NCBI GenBank assembly: GCA_020744225.1
Contig: JAGMWG010000019.1
Span: 806,001 to 870,000 of the forward strand
Direction of reading: 5' to 3'
Source of the DNA: Paraphoma chrysanthemicola
Lineage: Eukaryota; Ascomycota; Dothideomycetes; Pleosporales; Phaeosphaeriaceae
Length of the DNA stretch: 64,000 nucleotides
Made by a program: the position numbers and the translations under genes. The notes beneath the pieces are model-generated. The model searched no databases and was not told the origin of the DNA. It saw nothing but the letters and a program-made list of their open reading frames with translations. This document shows positions 33,062-43,831 of the stretch, in pieces (position 1 is the first letter of the stretch; every line of letters starts with the position of its first letter).

Positions 33062-33330
33062 ATTGTTGTTGAAAGGCTCACTTGAGGCAGCTTCTTCGAA
33101 ATGATCGCAATGAGCACATCGACGCGAAGTCTGCAGCAAGAGCGAGGGCGCGGTCAGGCTGAGGCTGTGCAGGTGAGGCAGGTGGCTTGGACGTGCAGCT
33201 GCAGCTGCAGGTACGTAGTACCTATCGCATCAAAAGGCCTGCAAACATTGCACCTCGTAATGCGAAAATGCATAAGTTGTGCTTCGTGTACTTAGATAAT
33301 TCTTCGAATGAGATTCCAGAGTTACTCTCG
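33062..33330. promoter_or_regulatory. Short upstream region of the ULD-type gene with two adjacent palindromes
   Basis: The 269 bases between the start codon of the minus-strand ULD gene and the stop of the NCS2 gene must contain the former's promoter and the latter's terminator. A 16-base perfect palindrome (33194-33209, CAGCTG/CTGCAG repeats) is followed directly by an inverted repeat of GGTAC/GTACC arms with a 3-base loop (33210-33222). These could be protein binding sites or short hairpins. Confidence 0.45.
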
Positions 33331-35134
33331 TCAGTCCGTCCGCCCCCCAATCACAGGATGCCTATGTTCATCTCCATACCTTACTCCCAACATCTCGCCC
33401 CTATCCCTCGGCAGCACCGCATTCAACACCACACCGACAATACCCGCAATAACAAACGGCGTCTCGACTGCAAGATTGATCCCTTGCTCCAACCCCACCA
33501 AACTCTGATTCGTCCCGCTGTAATCCAAGATACTAGCAAACCAATCTGGCTGGCAAACATCCATGAATCCAACGCCCAGGGCAACAGTAAGAATGAATCG
33601 ATCGCGTCTCGTCCAGTTGATGAGAGCGAGTACACGAATTCCAGCAACGGCGATGGTGCTGTAGAGAAAGACTTGCATCCCGCCGAGAACAGATGGTGGC
33701 ATAGAGGCAAACACGGCGCCGAATTTCGCGATGATGCCCATGAGAACTAAGAATCCGCTGGCTGCCCACCCAGCGCGCCGCGATGCACATCCTGTGAGCA
33801 CGATGACACCGTTGTTACCTGCCTGACTGACCATGGGCGGTCCCGTGGCTAGTGCGCTGAACAAGCTACCCAGCCCATCGCAAAGGATGCCGCCTTGGAT
33901 ACGCGAGTTGAATTCCGTGCCTTCAATGTCCACACCGCTGAGTTCGGCTGTGGCGAGGATGTCCGGGATGCAGCTTACGGCCTGGCAAGCGAACATGATG
34001 AGTAGCGGGAGTACGAGTGCGCCATCAACAGAGAGGTGGAATGTATGTGTCCAGAGAAATGTCCCTGCTGGCGCATCGCGCAGTTGCGATGTCGACCAGT
34101 ACCCGGTGAGGCCCGAGATGAGGCAACCGACTGCTAAACCGATGATAATAGAGGCAGAGCGCATGAGCGGTGCGCCGATGGTCTCAACAAGGATGATAGT
34201 CGCAAAGACGCTGAAGCCCAGACCGATGAGTTTGGGATCACCCCATGGCAGCGGGCGGGGTGATGCAGTATCAGGACATAAGGCGTAGAAGCCCTCGCCG
34301 TTGTGGCAATTTGAGCTTCCGCCCCAGTTCTGCAGGCCGTTGCCGACGAGATAGACGCCGACGAGAGTAAGCATGCTTCCCGTGATGAGTTTGGGGAAGA
34401 GCTTGTTCAGTGTGCGCGGAGGTACAAAGGACATGCCGACTTGGAGCCAGACGCAGCAGAGCATGGTGCCGAGCACAGCACCCCAAGCGTCAGGGCACGG
34501 AGTTGGTGTGCCATCGGCGCCAGTGGAACAGGTGCCTGTTTTGTAGAGGAGAGACGCATAGTTGAACACGATCGGGAGGATATCAAAGGTGGGTCCAACG
34601 ACGGAGAGCAGACCGGTGCCAATGAAGAAAGGTGTTTTAGTAATATGAAGGCGCGTGACTTGCAGAGCTGTCGCAATTCCTGTTGTGATGAAAGCCGTCG
34701 AGACAAGGTACTGTGTCATGTCTGAATCGAAGTTGAAAGCCCCCGAGGCGATGGCAAGCGGTGGCGAGACTATGGAGCCGATCATAGTCAAGGCATGTTG
34801 GAGGCCCAAGAGAAGGGTGAGAAGGACTGGGACACGGTCGTTCAAACCGTAAAATGGAGCTTTGTAGTCTTTGTACTTCTTGTTTAGAGGCCATACGTTG
34901 GGAGTGATGAGGTATAAGTAATCCTACGAACGTGTCAGTGTTCAACATAACTCATGAGCGATCGAATGGGCAAAGTACATAGTCACCAATCCATCCATCT
35001 TTGGTGAGGAAAGTATACTTCAGTTCTTGAAGTGTGTTCTGCCACTTGTCGGTCACGATACCTTCAGCTAGTGTAGGCTCCTGGTCGACCGCATTAACCG
35101 AACTCGATGTGGCTTCCAATTCCTTTGTGGACAT
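33331..35134 (-). CDS. NCS2-family nucleobase permease (UapA-like), atypical binding site
   Basis: A 582-aa polytopic plasma-membrane symporter of the NCS2/NAT family. Exons: 35134-34979 and 34923-33331 (55-bp intron, weak GTACTT donor; the splice restores G-D-Y-D-Y-L-Y-L-I-T-P-N). Hallmarks are the K-Y-K-D-Y-K-A-P block before helix 1, the QH pair at 94-95 in helix 1, V-E-T-I-G-A-P-L-M-R in helix 7 and NNGVIVLTGCASRRAG in helix 10. By-eye alignment with Aspergillus UapA puts Ser369 at the position of the purine-binding Glu356, keeps Asp373 (Asp360), and puts Gly421 in place of Gln408, while Asn422 is kept. Substrate may therefore not be xanthine or uric acid. It is divergent from an amidohydrolase gene. 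Confidence 0.9.
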
Positions 35135-35548
35135 TGCCGACTCTTTTCCTTCAGTGAGAACTTGGCCGCGTGTTGATTGATTGGGGAAGATTGTGTCAGG
35201 CTTGGGACGTGTCTGGATTTTTGGAGTTTGACTCTTCAAAAATGATCGACCTTCAAGAACATAATCTCGAAACTACAATTATTTCTATGCGTAGATACCC
35301 ATGATGAGAGTCCGAGATAGTGAGATGCACTGCGATTTTGTCTAAGCAGCCAATCAGAATGCAACGATAAATGCTGCAGACCCGAGGCTCGGCCGTGCAG
35401 GGGTGGAGATACGAGCGGGTGGTTTTCGGCACCATCCGAGGGGCCAGAAATCGGAGCATATTGACCGTTGCAGCAAGTATGAACTTGAGAATGTGATCCC
35501 GGAGACTGTAGAGGCAAAGATCAAGATCTTTCGAAATAGATACTTAGC
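35135..35548. promoter_or_regulatory. Shared divergent promoter of NCS2 permease and amidohydrolase, with GATA and CCAAT motifs
   Basis: Only 414 bases separate the two divergent start codons. Two HGATAR sites (AGATAG at 35315-35320 and CGATAA at 35365-35370), a CCAAT box at 35350-35354, and two partial GATA sites (35293 and 35403 areas) fall near its centre. GATA sites of this form are bound by AreA-type nitrogen regulators in filamentous fungi, so induction on poor nitrogen sources is a reasonable expectation. Motif presence is direct; regulation is inference. Confidence 0.6.
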
Positions 35549-37062
35549 ATGGTTGCAGAAAACCCCAAAGAGTCAAGCGCTCGCTTATTCGTCCATGCGA
35601 CCATCATCACCGTCAACAAAGAGAGGGAAGTCATTCTTGATGGCGCACTGCTCATCAGATATGGCCGAATCGCTGCAATAGGAAAAACCAAAGCTATCCT
35701 TACCAAAATCCAAACCGAAGAGGAAAAGCTCGACGTCGTGGACTGCACGAACAAGATCATCATCCCAGGGCTCGTGAACACCCACGCCCATTTGGCGCAG
35801 TCCTTGCTTCGAGGCCTGGCAGAAGACTTGTCACTTCACAACTGGTTGTGCGATGCCATTTGGCCGCTGGAAGCAAATTATGCCGAAGAAGACGGATACG
35901 TCGCGTCCATGCTGACGATCGCGGAGATGCTAAAAACGGGCACAACGTGCTTCCTTGAAGCCATGCTCACGCACAGGAGCGGCTTGGAGAATGTCGTTCG
36001 CGCTGTTGAAGAAACTGGCATCAGAGCGTGTTTGGTATGAGGGACCTTCCATAGCTCTTGCGGACGAGTTTTAATCATATTCTTCAGGGGAAGCTCATCA
36101 AAGCGGCAGAGACGAACCCCGACCTGAATTTAAAGGATGCAAGAGATCGAGATGTGGACTCCATGTCGCTCACTTCGGCGATTCAGGCACACGAAAAGCA
36201 CCACGGAAGTCTGGATGATCGGCTCCACATCTGGTTCGCCGCCAGCACACCAAGAGGGTCACCACTTTCTGTACACAGCAACATTGGAGAAGTTGCGCAA
36301 GATCGTAGCATCGGCCTGACAATGCATTGTGCAGAAGCTCCAAAGGATCGCTCAATTTACCGCCAGTACTACGACTGCAGTCCACTTCAGTTTTGCGAAA
36401 AGACCAAATTGACGGGAGTCAAGAGTGTGTTTGCACATGTAGTGCATCCGGATCCTGAGGCCGGCGACTTCGATATATTACGTGGGAGTGGTAGTACCGT
36501 CTCGCACAATCCAACTAGCAATCTCAAGCTGGGCTCTGGTGTGTGTCCTGTACCAGATATGGTAACAGCAGGCGTGAACGTGGCGCTCGGTACTGATGGT
36601 GCTCCTTGTAACAATACATACGATATGTTCCGCGAAATGCATTTGGCATCGATCCTTCACGGCGGTGTCCGAGAGAAGGCAGGTGTGCTGAATGCGTACC
36701 AAATTCTGGAGTTCGCAACAATCAATGGAGCCCGTGCCTTGGGTCTAGAAGATCAGATCGGCAGCCTTGAAGTCGGCAAGAAGGCAGATGTTGTTGTCGT
36801 GGCACCACAAGGTGTCAACTCGGCTCCTTGGGATGCTTCGCAGATCACCGCGGGGGGAATCGATCCAGTCACGGTAGTGATCCATGGGTCAGGCAGCGAC
36901 GTCGATACAGTTCTTGTTGATGGACACATTCTTGTCGAGCATGGAAAATTGATACACGTTGATGAGAAGGGCATTATCGAGAAGGCAAAGGTGTCTGTGG
37001 CTGGCATTCGCAGCAGAAGCAACGTTGGCGCTCGTAATAACATGGCCCTTCGATATGTATGA
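35549..37062 (+). CDS. Metal-dependent amidohydrolase (TrzA/AtzA, MTA/SAH-deaminase type)
   Basis: A 486-aa cytosolic amidohydrolase, expected to hydrolyse an amino or amide bond on a nitrogen heterocycle with release of ammonia. Exons: 35549-36034 and 36088-37062; 53-bp intron, phase 0. Metal ligands are in the usual order: HxH at 79/81 (NTHAHLAQ), His242 (TMHCAEA), His279 (FAHVVHP) and Asp332 (GTDGAPCNN). The H-A-H-L-A-Q-S-L-L-R-G-L-A-E-D-L block, the P-T-S-N-L-K-L-G-S-G motif and G-V-C-P-V-P resemble 5'-methylthioadenosine/S-adenosylhomocysteine deaminase, triazine hydrolases and 8-oxoguanine deaminase; I cannot choose between them. Divergent from an NCS2 permease, which suggests joint uptake and breakdown of the same compound. 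Confidence 0.9.
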
Positions 37063-37126
37063 CACCGCCCCGTCTCGCTGGGTCATGCTTGGCGGCATGA
37101 ATAGCTGGAGACGAATTTGAGTCTGC

Positions 37127-38701
37127 TTAGTTAGGTTCCGACTCGTCGCGCAACTCCTCCATCGAAGTTGACCTGTCGTACTGTTTCTGATGCCAAACCC
37201 GATAATGAGTTGTCAGTGCTTTTGCAGGGATCTGAAGTCTCCAGTGACCTTTATCTACACTTTTACTCGTTAAGTTGCTGTCAATGTAGGACCAGTCTGG
37301 AACGTTGATCCATTGTGGAGCTTTGATCCAGTCTGGGCCAGTCAAATGTTGAAGCACGTCAATATTCAAGCGGGACTCATGCTGATATCCTCTTATATAT
37401 GAGATCAAGGTTATTCCCATTGACTCCTTCGCGCTTGGCGGGTGAATGAGAGCATGGAAAACGTCCGAGGGACCAAAGCCAGAGTTGGTGCAGAGTAAGC
37501 GATCACGCCGAAGTTTTGAAGCGATTTTCGAAAAGTGCGGTAACTGCGACTTGCATGTCTCTTGCTTACACACAATTTCCTTCTTGCGCGAGAAGCCCGC
37601 AAAGTTAGAATAGACATTCCAGACGTCTATTGTCAGCTCAACGGATGGGTCTTCCTCCAGGCTGGCTAGAAGCTGCGTGACGTTCAGTTCCAAGGCTTTC
37701 CGAAGATCCTGCATGAACTGGAAGCTGTTCCAGGCGCAAAAGTTCGAACCAGCCCTCCAGAATAATTGAACGGCTGGTTCAGAGTAATCAACTTTGAGCG
37801 ATGCGCCGTCTTTTACCAAGGCTCGACATCCGTAGACGCGGTCACGAGGGTCTGAGCACTCGGTGTTGCTGCGCCAACGTAGCAGATCCCAGATGGACTG
37901 ACGCTCACGGAAACCACAACCATGAGAAGCGCCGAAAGATTGAACCCTCTTCTTCCTGAGGTCCTCAAGCGCCCAGAGAACACCGGTATGCTGCTGATCT
38001 ATCGCCTCGAACCATGATGATCTGACCACATCTTCCCATTTGCAAGTTTTGCCCGCACTCAGGATTGTCAGACCATTCGAGGTCAGTACTTCCTGGGTTA
38101 TCCATGTCCGCTTCCAATATGGATGAGAGCAAAATAACTCGAGGCTTTTCCTTGTTTCGTTCCGTTTTTCACGCGTTCTCCAGCTTTTGACTTTGAGTGC
38201 ATCAAACGCGATATCCAGATGCGGGCATTGACCAAGCCATAGTAGTGTCCAGTCAGCATCAGCGTAGATGTCGGCCATTCGTTCAACTTGTTCCCCTTTT
38301 TCGATATCGTCCTCCTGGTTGATGCAAATAGCATCAACCCATAGGGGTGTGTTTGCATACTTTTGGCCAGCAAATTGCAAAAAGTGGTACAGATTCGTGC
38401 CCACGGTCAAAGAGCACTCGTTCACGACGATTTCGTGAGCATCGCCTGAGCCGGTGAACGGATGGCCACGGAATTTCGCAACGCCAGGTCCATCTTGAGC
38501 CCCGGGACGAGGAGTGGCCCAAGTGTATGACAGGCATTGATAGCTCTCATCCGTTACACTCTCCCATATGCGTACATGTATCTCGCCTTCGTTTGGGAGG
38601 ACCTCTAGCAAGCGGATGCTGAAGCCGGGACCCTGGAGTGGCTCGTAGACGAACTTCAGTCTTGTGCTCGCCTTTGCAGCTGGAGTGGCTTCGGCTTCCA
38701 T
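37127..38701 (-). CDS. HET-domain (heterokaryon incompatibility) protein
   Basis: A single-exon 524-aa HET protein. The domain lies at the N-terminus: YQCLSYTWA from residue 54 and LWVDAICINQEDDIEKGEQV from about residue 119, followed by R-M-A-D-I-Y-A-D-A and W-L-G-Q. This is the HET type that starts with L-S-Y-x-W-G/A, distinct from the other HET protein in the window. The C-terminal half is of the unclassified kind: W-x-R-T-W-I-T-Q-E-V, the usual end of the domain, then no recognised module. Its role in incompatibility or defence is known for a few family members only. It converges with the amidohydrolase gene, with just 64 bases between the two stops. Confidence 0.88.
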   Translation of the reverse strand: MEAEATPAAKASTRLKFVYEPLQGPGFSIRLLEVLPNEGEIHVRIWESVTDESYQCLSYTWATPRPGAQDGPGVAKFRGHPFTGSGDAHEIVVNECSLTVGTNLYHFLQFAGQKYANTPLWVDAICINQEDDIEKGEQVERMADIYADADWTLLWLGQCPHLDIAFDALKVKSWRTREKRNETRKSLELFCSHPYWKRTWITQEVLTSNGLTILSAGKTCKWEDVVRSSWFEAIDQQHTGVLWALEDLRKKRVQSFGASHGCGFRERQSIWDLLRWRSNTECSDPRDRVYGCRALVKDGASLKVDYSEPAVQLFWRAGSNFCAWNSFQFMQDLRKALELNVTQLLASLEEDPSVELTIDVWNVYSNFAGFSRKKEIVCKQETCKSQLPHFSKIASKLRRDRLLCTNSGFGPSDVFHALIHPPSAKESMGITLISYIRGYQHESRLNIDVLQHLTGPDWIKAPQWINVPDWSYIDSNLTSKSVDKGHWRLQIPAKALTTHYRVWHQKQYDRSTSMEELRDESEPN

Positions 38702-40428
38702 GAAGTGAAATGCACGTGATGCAGGGAATGAGCTCTGAATGCTCCGCTGTCGATCAAATTTGCCGAAGAGTGGCCGGTGGTTGACGACACCTGAGACGTC
38801 GGCGCTGTGTAATCAAGGCAACCGTTTGAGGTTGAGGCTCTGCGGTAAGCGAGGTCAGTCACGCGACCGGCCACCGTCCCGTTGCCGCAATATAGGAAGC
38901 TACGGCGCGCGACTTGCGTTCTTGTTGCATACATGGTACCCTTCATCTAGAATGATCATGGGCGGTGTGTGATCGTGTGCAGGTTCCTTCAACCTGAGCG
39001 AGTGATGCCCAAAAGTCATGGATGCGCATGTGCAACAGCTTCCAGGGCTGACGCATGCTCTGCTCGTTCCTGCACGACCACTACCGGTGGTAATAAAGAC
39101 GGAATTAAGCTGCATGGTGATAAGCATCCCTGGTGAGCCTCGGGTACCTGTCCAAGCACCAGAGGTGTCGAATGTGATCGCCGAATTCTTAGGCATCGGC
39201 ACAGTGCTCCAGCCACGTCTGATATCACGGCCGAGTGCAACCTTGGTATGACGTACAAAGAGCGGTTTCGGCTGCACGATGCGTGCTACACTCGCTGCTC
39301 GGGGGAGTCGGGACCAATCCGCATTGTACTAAAGGCAAGCTTCCCATGCGCAGTGAATGTAAGCGTCGAGTCAGGAAGCTCCCGCTGACGGAAACCGTCT
39401 CCGCCCTAGCTCGGATACAGTTTGACTCGCAGCGCCGTGCTCACGATGATGTCGGCGGTTGGTGTTGGTGTTGGAGATGGGATGACGGAGGGCAGAAGAC
39501 GTGCCTGAAGATCCCTCCCGTCTCGCCATTAGCCGAAGCGCAACATGCATGCAATAATGGGCCAGGCGAGAGCCTCTCCCTCCGCCACGGTCAACATCGT
39601 GCCACTATCGCCCCGACATTCATTCAATCCCGCCGCGACTCGTGCCTTGCGCTGCACGCTGAGAATTTCGACCAGTGGCAGCGCGCAGATTAGAGAGGAG
39701 ACCCTTGCTCGCGGCTTAGCTCTGGGCTGCATCGACGGCGCCTCTGTGCTTCCTTGCGGCTTCGCGAAGCCTGCTGGCTGCACTGACCGCCAGAATTACC
39801 ATTATCGCAGTCTAGAGAGCGACCGACCGACAAAAGAAAGCGAGGGCACCAGGCTCGCTGCGACGGGATCCGCATCAAGGAGCGTGGTTGGGCGAAGGCA
39901 GGCTGCAGGTCCGCGCGCAGCCCAAGCCGCAGTGACACTTGCTACGAAAAGATTATGGAGGTGAGCAGTCCGCCGGCTTCCTACAGGCCCTTCTTTTTTT
40001 CTGTATATACCCTGCCGGCTCCCACGTGTGTGCTTTCTTTTCTCGAAGTCGTAGCATTTCGGCGCCACACGTCGTTCCTTCTTCAGCCCTACCAGAGGCC
40101 TGCCTGCATGGCTTAGGCGGCGCACTGCTCTGCGTGTCACTCTTGTATAACCACGCCGCTGCTTCTGATTGTGCCGTCGCCGTCTCCCTGACGCTCTTTC
40201 CTGTGCACACGCCGGTCTTTCCTGCTCTCTGGTCCTGTCCTACACGTCATCGGGGCACGGGTCGCTCCCGAGATAGAGTGCTACGCTTCACCGCACAATG
40301 CCCAGGGTCAGGTGAAGGTGAAGAGACGGGCCTGCTGCTTTCACCGCGCTTTTGCACTGTTCTTTTTCTTCACGCGATTTTTGTTTGCTTCCCCTCAGCG
40401 TATACCCTGTATAAGTACCTTTTTCGTC
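38702..40428. promoter_or_regulatory. Long divergent promoter region, HET / GTR2
   Basis: About 1.7 kb between two divergent start codons. The GTR2-proximal 400 bases are CT-rich with TATAAG-like sequence at 40408-40414, suggesting a long 5' untranslated leader. A 236-aa open frame in the same strand (39939-40649) is Cys/Ser/Leu-rich without family resemblance and overlaps the GTR2 start, so it was not called. Confidence 0.45.
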
Positions 40429-41800
40429 ATGGAGTCTCGAATCATTGCACAGCGTCCCTCCGCACACAGAACGGCAGGAGCCGAGGATCATGGCACACAA
40501 CCAGCCCCAGCACAGTCATCAGCAAGCTCTTCGCTTCTGGATCCACGAGCACAGTTGACCATGGAGCGTTTCTTACAGGATCTTCCCAATGCCGAGCAGC
40601 CACCTCAAGAATTTCCCCCACAGTACCATACGGGCCGAGTACCCAATAGCAAGGCCGGAGATGGCAAACCCCGATTGCTACTCATGGGGCAGAGGAGGTG
40701 AGTGCACGCTGACGACGTAGGCCTTGCATGGCTAACCGAGCATGGTAGAAGTGGGAAATCGTCAATATCGAGCGTAGTGTTCCACAAGCTACCGCCAAGC
40801 GAGACGCTGTACCTTGAAACCACTTACAGGATCAAAAAGGAATCAATGCAGTATGCGCTCTCTCTGGACTAGAAAGACATGCGCTTACTATACTATAGCT
40901 CGTTCATGGACTTTCAAGTGTGGGACCTGCCCGGCCATCTGGACTACATGGACCCAGCCTTCGACACAGACAACATCTTTGAGGAGATTGGAGCTCTTAT
41001 ATGGGTCATTGATGCCCAAGACGAATACCTTGATGCTATCCAGCGATTGAACATGACCATTCTCAGTCTCCAGAATTCGTACCCCAATATCAACATCGAG
41101 GTCTTCGTCCACAAGGTCGATGGCCTGTCAGACGACTTCCGAGGTGATACATTCCGGGACATTATCCAGCGCGTTCAGGATGAGCTCAGCGATAACGGCT
41201 ATGAACAAGCGCCAATATCATTCTACCAGACGAGCATATACGACCACTCCATCTTCGAAGCGTTCAGCAAAGTCATACAGAAGCTGATACCCCAACTTCC
41301 AACCTTGGAGGCGCTACTCAACAACCTCTGTGGCGCGTGCAACATTGAGAAGGCGTATCTCTTTGACATCATGAGCAAGATCTACATTGCCACCGACACA
41401 AGTCCAACGGATATCGCGACCTATGAGGTGTGCTCAGACTACATCGATGTGGTGATTGACGTCAGCGAGATCTATGGCTGGGACAGACCAGACGAGCCGC
41501 AGGGCGATGGTGAGACTGGGAACAATGACGCCGAAAGCCTGATCACAATGGAGAAGAAGGGAAGCAGGTATTTGTATCTTCGGGAGATCAACAAGTAAGT
41601 ACGTTCATTGGAGTTCACGTGATGAGATCTAACACCGAGCTAGATATCTTGCATTGGTATGCATCATGGGCCAGGAACACCCGGCAGAAAAGAAGGCGAT
41701 TATCGATTACAATGTCGGTGTTTTCCAGGCGGGTCTGAACAAGGTCTTTCCAAAGGGCGACCGGGAGGCACAGGTCGAGATACGCGCTGCTAATGACTGA
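40429..41800 (+). CDS. GTR2: Rag-type small GTPase Gtr2 (RagC/D homolog), TORC1 regulator
   Basis: A 407-aa Rag GTPase. With Gtr1 it forms the heterodimer that signals amino-acid supply to TORC1 at the vacuole. Exons: 40429-40697, 40749-40850, 40899-41594 and 41644-41800; all three introns restore the frame. P-loop G-Q-R-R-SGKSS begins at residue 87 after splicing, switch II is WDLPGHLDYMDP, and the base-recognition motif is HKVDG. The C-terminal roadblock-like domain starts about residue 250 (Y-L-F-D-I-M-S-K-I-Y-I). The HKVD form and the length favour Gtr2/RagC over Gtr1. An N-terminal, Ser/Gln/Pro-rich extension of about 75 residues precedes the GTPase core. Identification is firm. Confidence 0.93.
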
Positions 41801-42448
41801 TGGAGCATAAGTGATAGGCATTCTTCAGCCGAAGTGTGGTTTGCGCTGCTCTTTGTACACATAGTCAGACCGCGTTCGTTTCATGCCATGGAAGATGCAC
41901 CCACATACTTATGCAAGCAGCATAGTAGTGACGAACAAGCACATGATTATCTACTCCACACCATTGATCAAAAGACCTTTTCGCACTCGCACTCGAATGG
42001 TCCTAGGTTCAAACACTTTCCAATGCCAAATGCTATGTTGATCCCTGTCACTAGTCCATATAACCGAGAAATGACATCAGCCAATCAACGGATCGGGGAA
42101 CCGTGTTACTTCCGAAGGACGGCTCCATGCAATATATCTCCGCATCTTGCTTCCGACTGAGCGTCACTCAGTGTGAACACGTCTCTAGATGTGTTGAACC
42201 TGTAGACTAGCCAGACCTTGTTCTTTTTTGGTACGTGCGACTATAGGCTGTGACACGCAAGGACAAGGTTCCAGCGATTAGAAGTCTGGCGCGAAGAGGT
42301 ACGGAAACCGAATTTCTCACCGTTCGATGCATTCTCACGCATGTGCTAATTCATTGACAGACTCTTAGCACTAGTCTTTACAAGACTACCAAATCCTCCT
42401 CGTCTTCCTCCTCAATTACCTCACATACACCACACACATCGACCCACA
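41801..42448. other. Intergenic, no gene seen
   Basis: About 650 bases between two genes on the plus strand; promoter of the MAPR gene and terminator of GTR2. A CT-rich stretch lies just upstream of the MAPR start (42390-42445). No gene seen. Confidence 0.55.
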
Positions 42449-43352
42449 ATGTCCACCCAACCCTCCTCCGCGCGCTACCGCAAACCCGCTCCCACCAACC
42501 CCACCGGCGAACGCGACAAAGCCGAGCTCAAAGCCGCTGTCAAACAACAAGCCGCTGCAACATCATCGGGTCTCTCTGTCCTCGATGTACTGCGCATCCT
42601 CGGCGGCGTGCTGCTGCTCAGCAGCGGCCTCAGCTATCTGAGCACCAGCGGGGAGAGCATGACATGGGGCTATAACGCATGGTGGACACGGGCACGGGAG
42701 TGGAAAGCAATCATGGTACGTCTTTATCCCTCCACCAAACCTACCTCTCCATATCCACGCGTCTGCAGCGTAATTATGGAAAAGTACAGTACAGCTAACA
42801 AGGGCGTAAAAACAGCAACGCGAAATCCACCTCACGGATGACCAACTCCGTTCCTACGACGGCACAGACCCATCGAAACCAATCTACCTCGCTCTCAACG
42901 GCACAATCTACGACGTCTCCATTTCCCCCGCGACATACGGGCCGGGTGGCAGCTATCACTTCTTCGCGGGGCGCGACGCCGCGCGCGCGTTTCTAACGGG
43001 CTGTTTCCAGGAAGATGCGACGCCGGATCTGCGCGGCGTGGAACAAATGTACATCCCTATTGATCCCGAGCTCAAGCCCGATGCGACAGAGGAGGTGAAG
43101 GAGCAGGCCAAGTTACGGAAGCCGTTGACAAAGGGCGAGATCAAGAATCGGCATGCGCAGGAGTTGAGGAGTGCGCGGAAACAGGCGAAGGATGGGCTGG
43201 AGAGCTGGCATAAGTTGTTCAGGGGGGATAAGGGAAAGAAGTATTTTCGGGTTGGAGAGGTCAAGAGGGAGAAAGGGTGGGCGGATAAGTTGCCTGTCAG
43301 GAAGCTGTGTGAGCAGGCGGAGAAGGGGAGACCGGCGAGGAAGTATGAGTAG
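42449..43352 (+). CDS. Membrane-anchored cytochrome b5-like heme/steroid-binding protein (MAPR family)
   Basis: A 267-aa protein of the MAPR family (Dap1/PGRMC relatives), which bind heme and can support cytochrome P450s and sterol synthesis. Exons: 42449-42715 and 42816-43352; 100-bp intron, phase 0. One membrane span (residues about 44-62, V-L-R-I-L-GGVLLLSSGL) follows a charged N-terminus and puts the domain at the ER face. The domain begins LTDDQLRSYDG, with LALNGTIYDVS and Y-G-P-GGSYHFFAGRDAARAF, the fold's signature; Tyr residues here are the usual heme ligands. A Lys/Glu-rich C-terminal extension of about 100 residues is longer than in Dap1, as in other filamentous fungi. Heme binding is inferred. 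Confidence 0.87.
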
Positions 43353-43831
43353 ATGCAGAGCGTGTTTGATATGATTGAGATTTGCTTCGCACGCTATAGA
43401 CGTGGCTTCATTGGTGCTGCTGTGAGTTGCTGACCATGACGTGACTTGATACCTTATAAGCTTATGCACGGTGGACAGATGATGGCAAAAACAATTCCGT
43501 TGTGCGTCAAAGACGTTATGTGATGTACCGTAATCATTCATCGAACCTGACACGACGCAGCCGCAATGTTCTCGTCGACATCACGGAGGTATGCATAAGC
43601 CAGAAAATGTGTTCGGGAATCTTTTTCATTCAATACATAACCGACCACGGACTCGGTGTTTTGCCCAAAGCCGTCCCCTCAATTCATGTATGCCATGAAC
43701 GCATGCCCAATGTAGTGTGACCCTTTCATGAAGACGCCGATTGGTAATGGGAAAGAGGAATGTCGTTGAAAAGTTGAAAGAAGCACCCTTGTCATGCATC
43801 CATTGTTGTTCACTTGACCCAGGCGATCCGC
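43353..43831. other. Intergenic between convergent genes
   Basis: About 480 bases between the stops of the MAPR gene and RPS25; 3' untranslated and terminator sequence only. Confidence 0.55.

Noticed and set aside
40312..40428. In-frame upstream extension of GTR2
   Set aside because: It has no in-frame ATG before 40429 in a good context and reads as untranslated leader.
39939..40649. 236-codon open frame overlapping the start of GTR2
   Set aside because: Cys/Leu/Ser-rich without family resemblance, non-ATG start, and it overlaps the GTR2 first exon in another frame.
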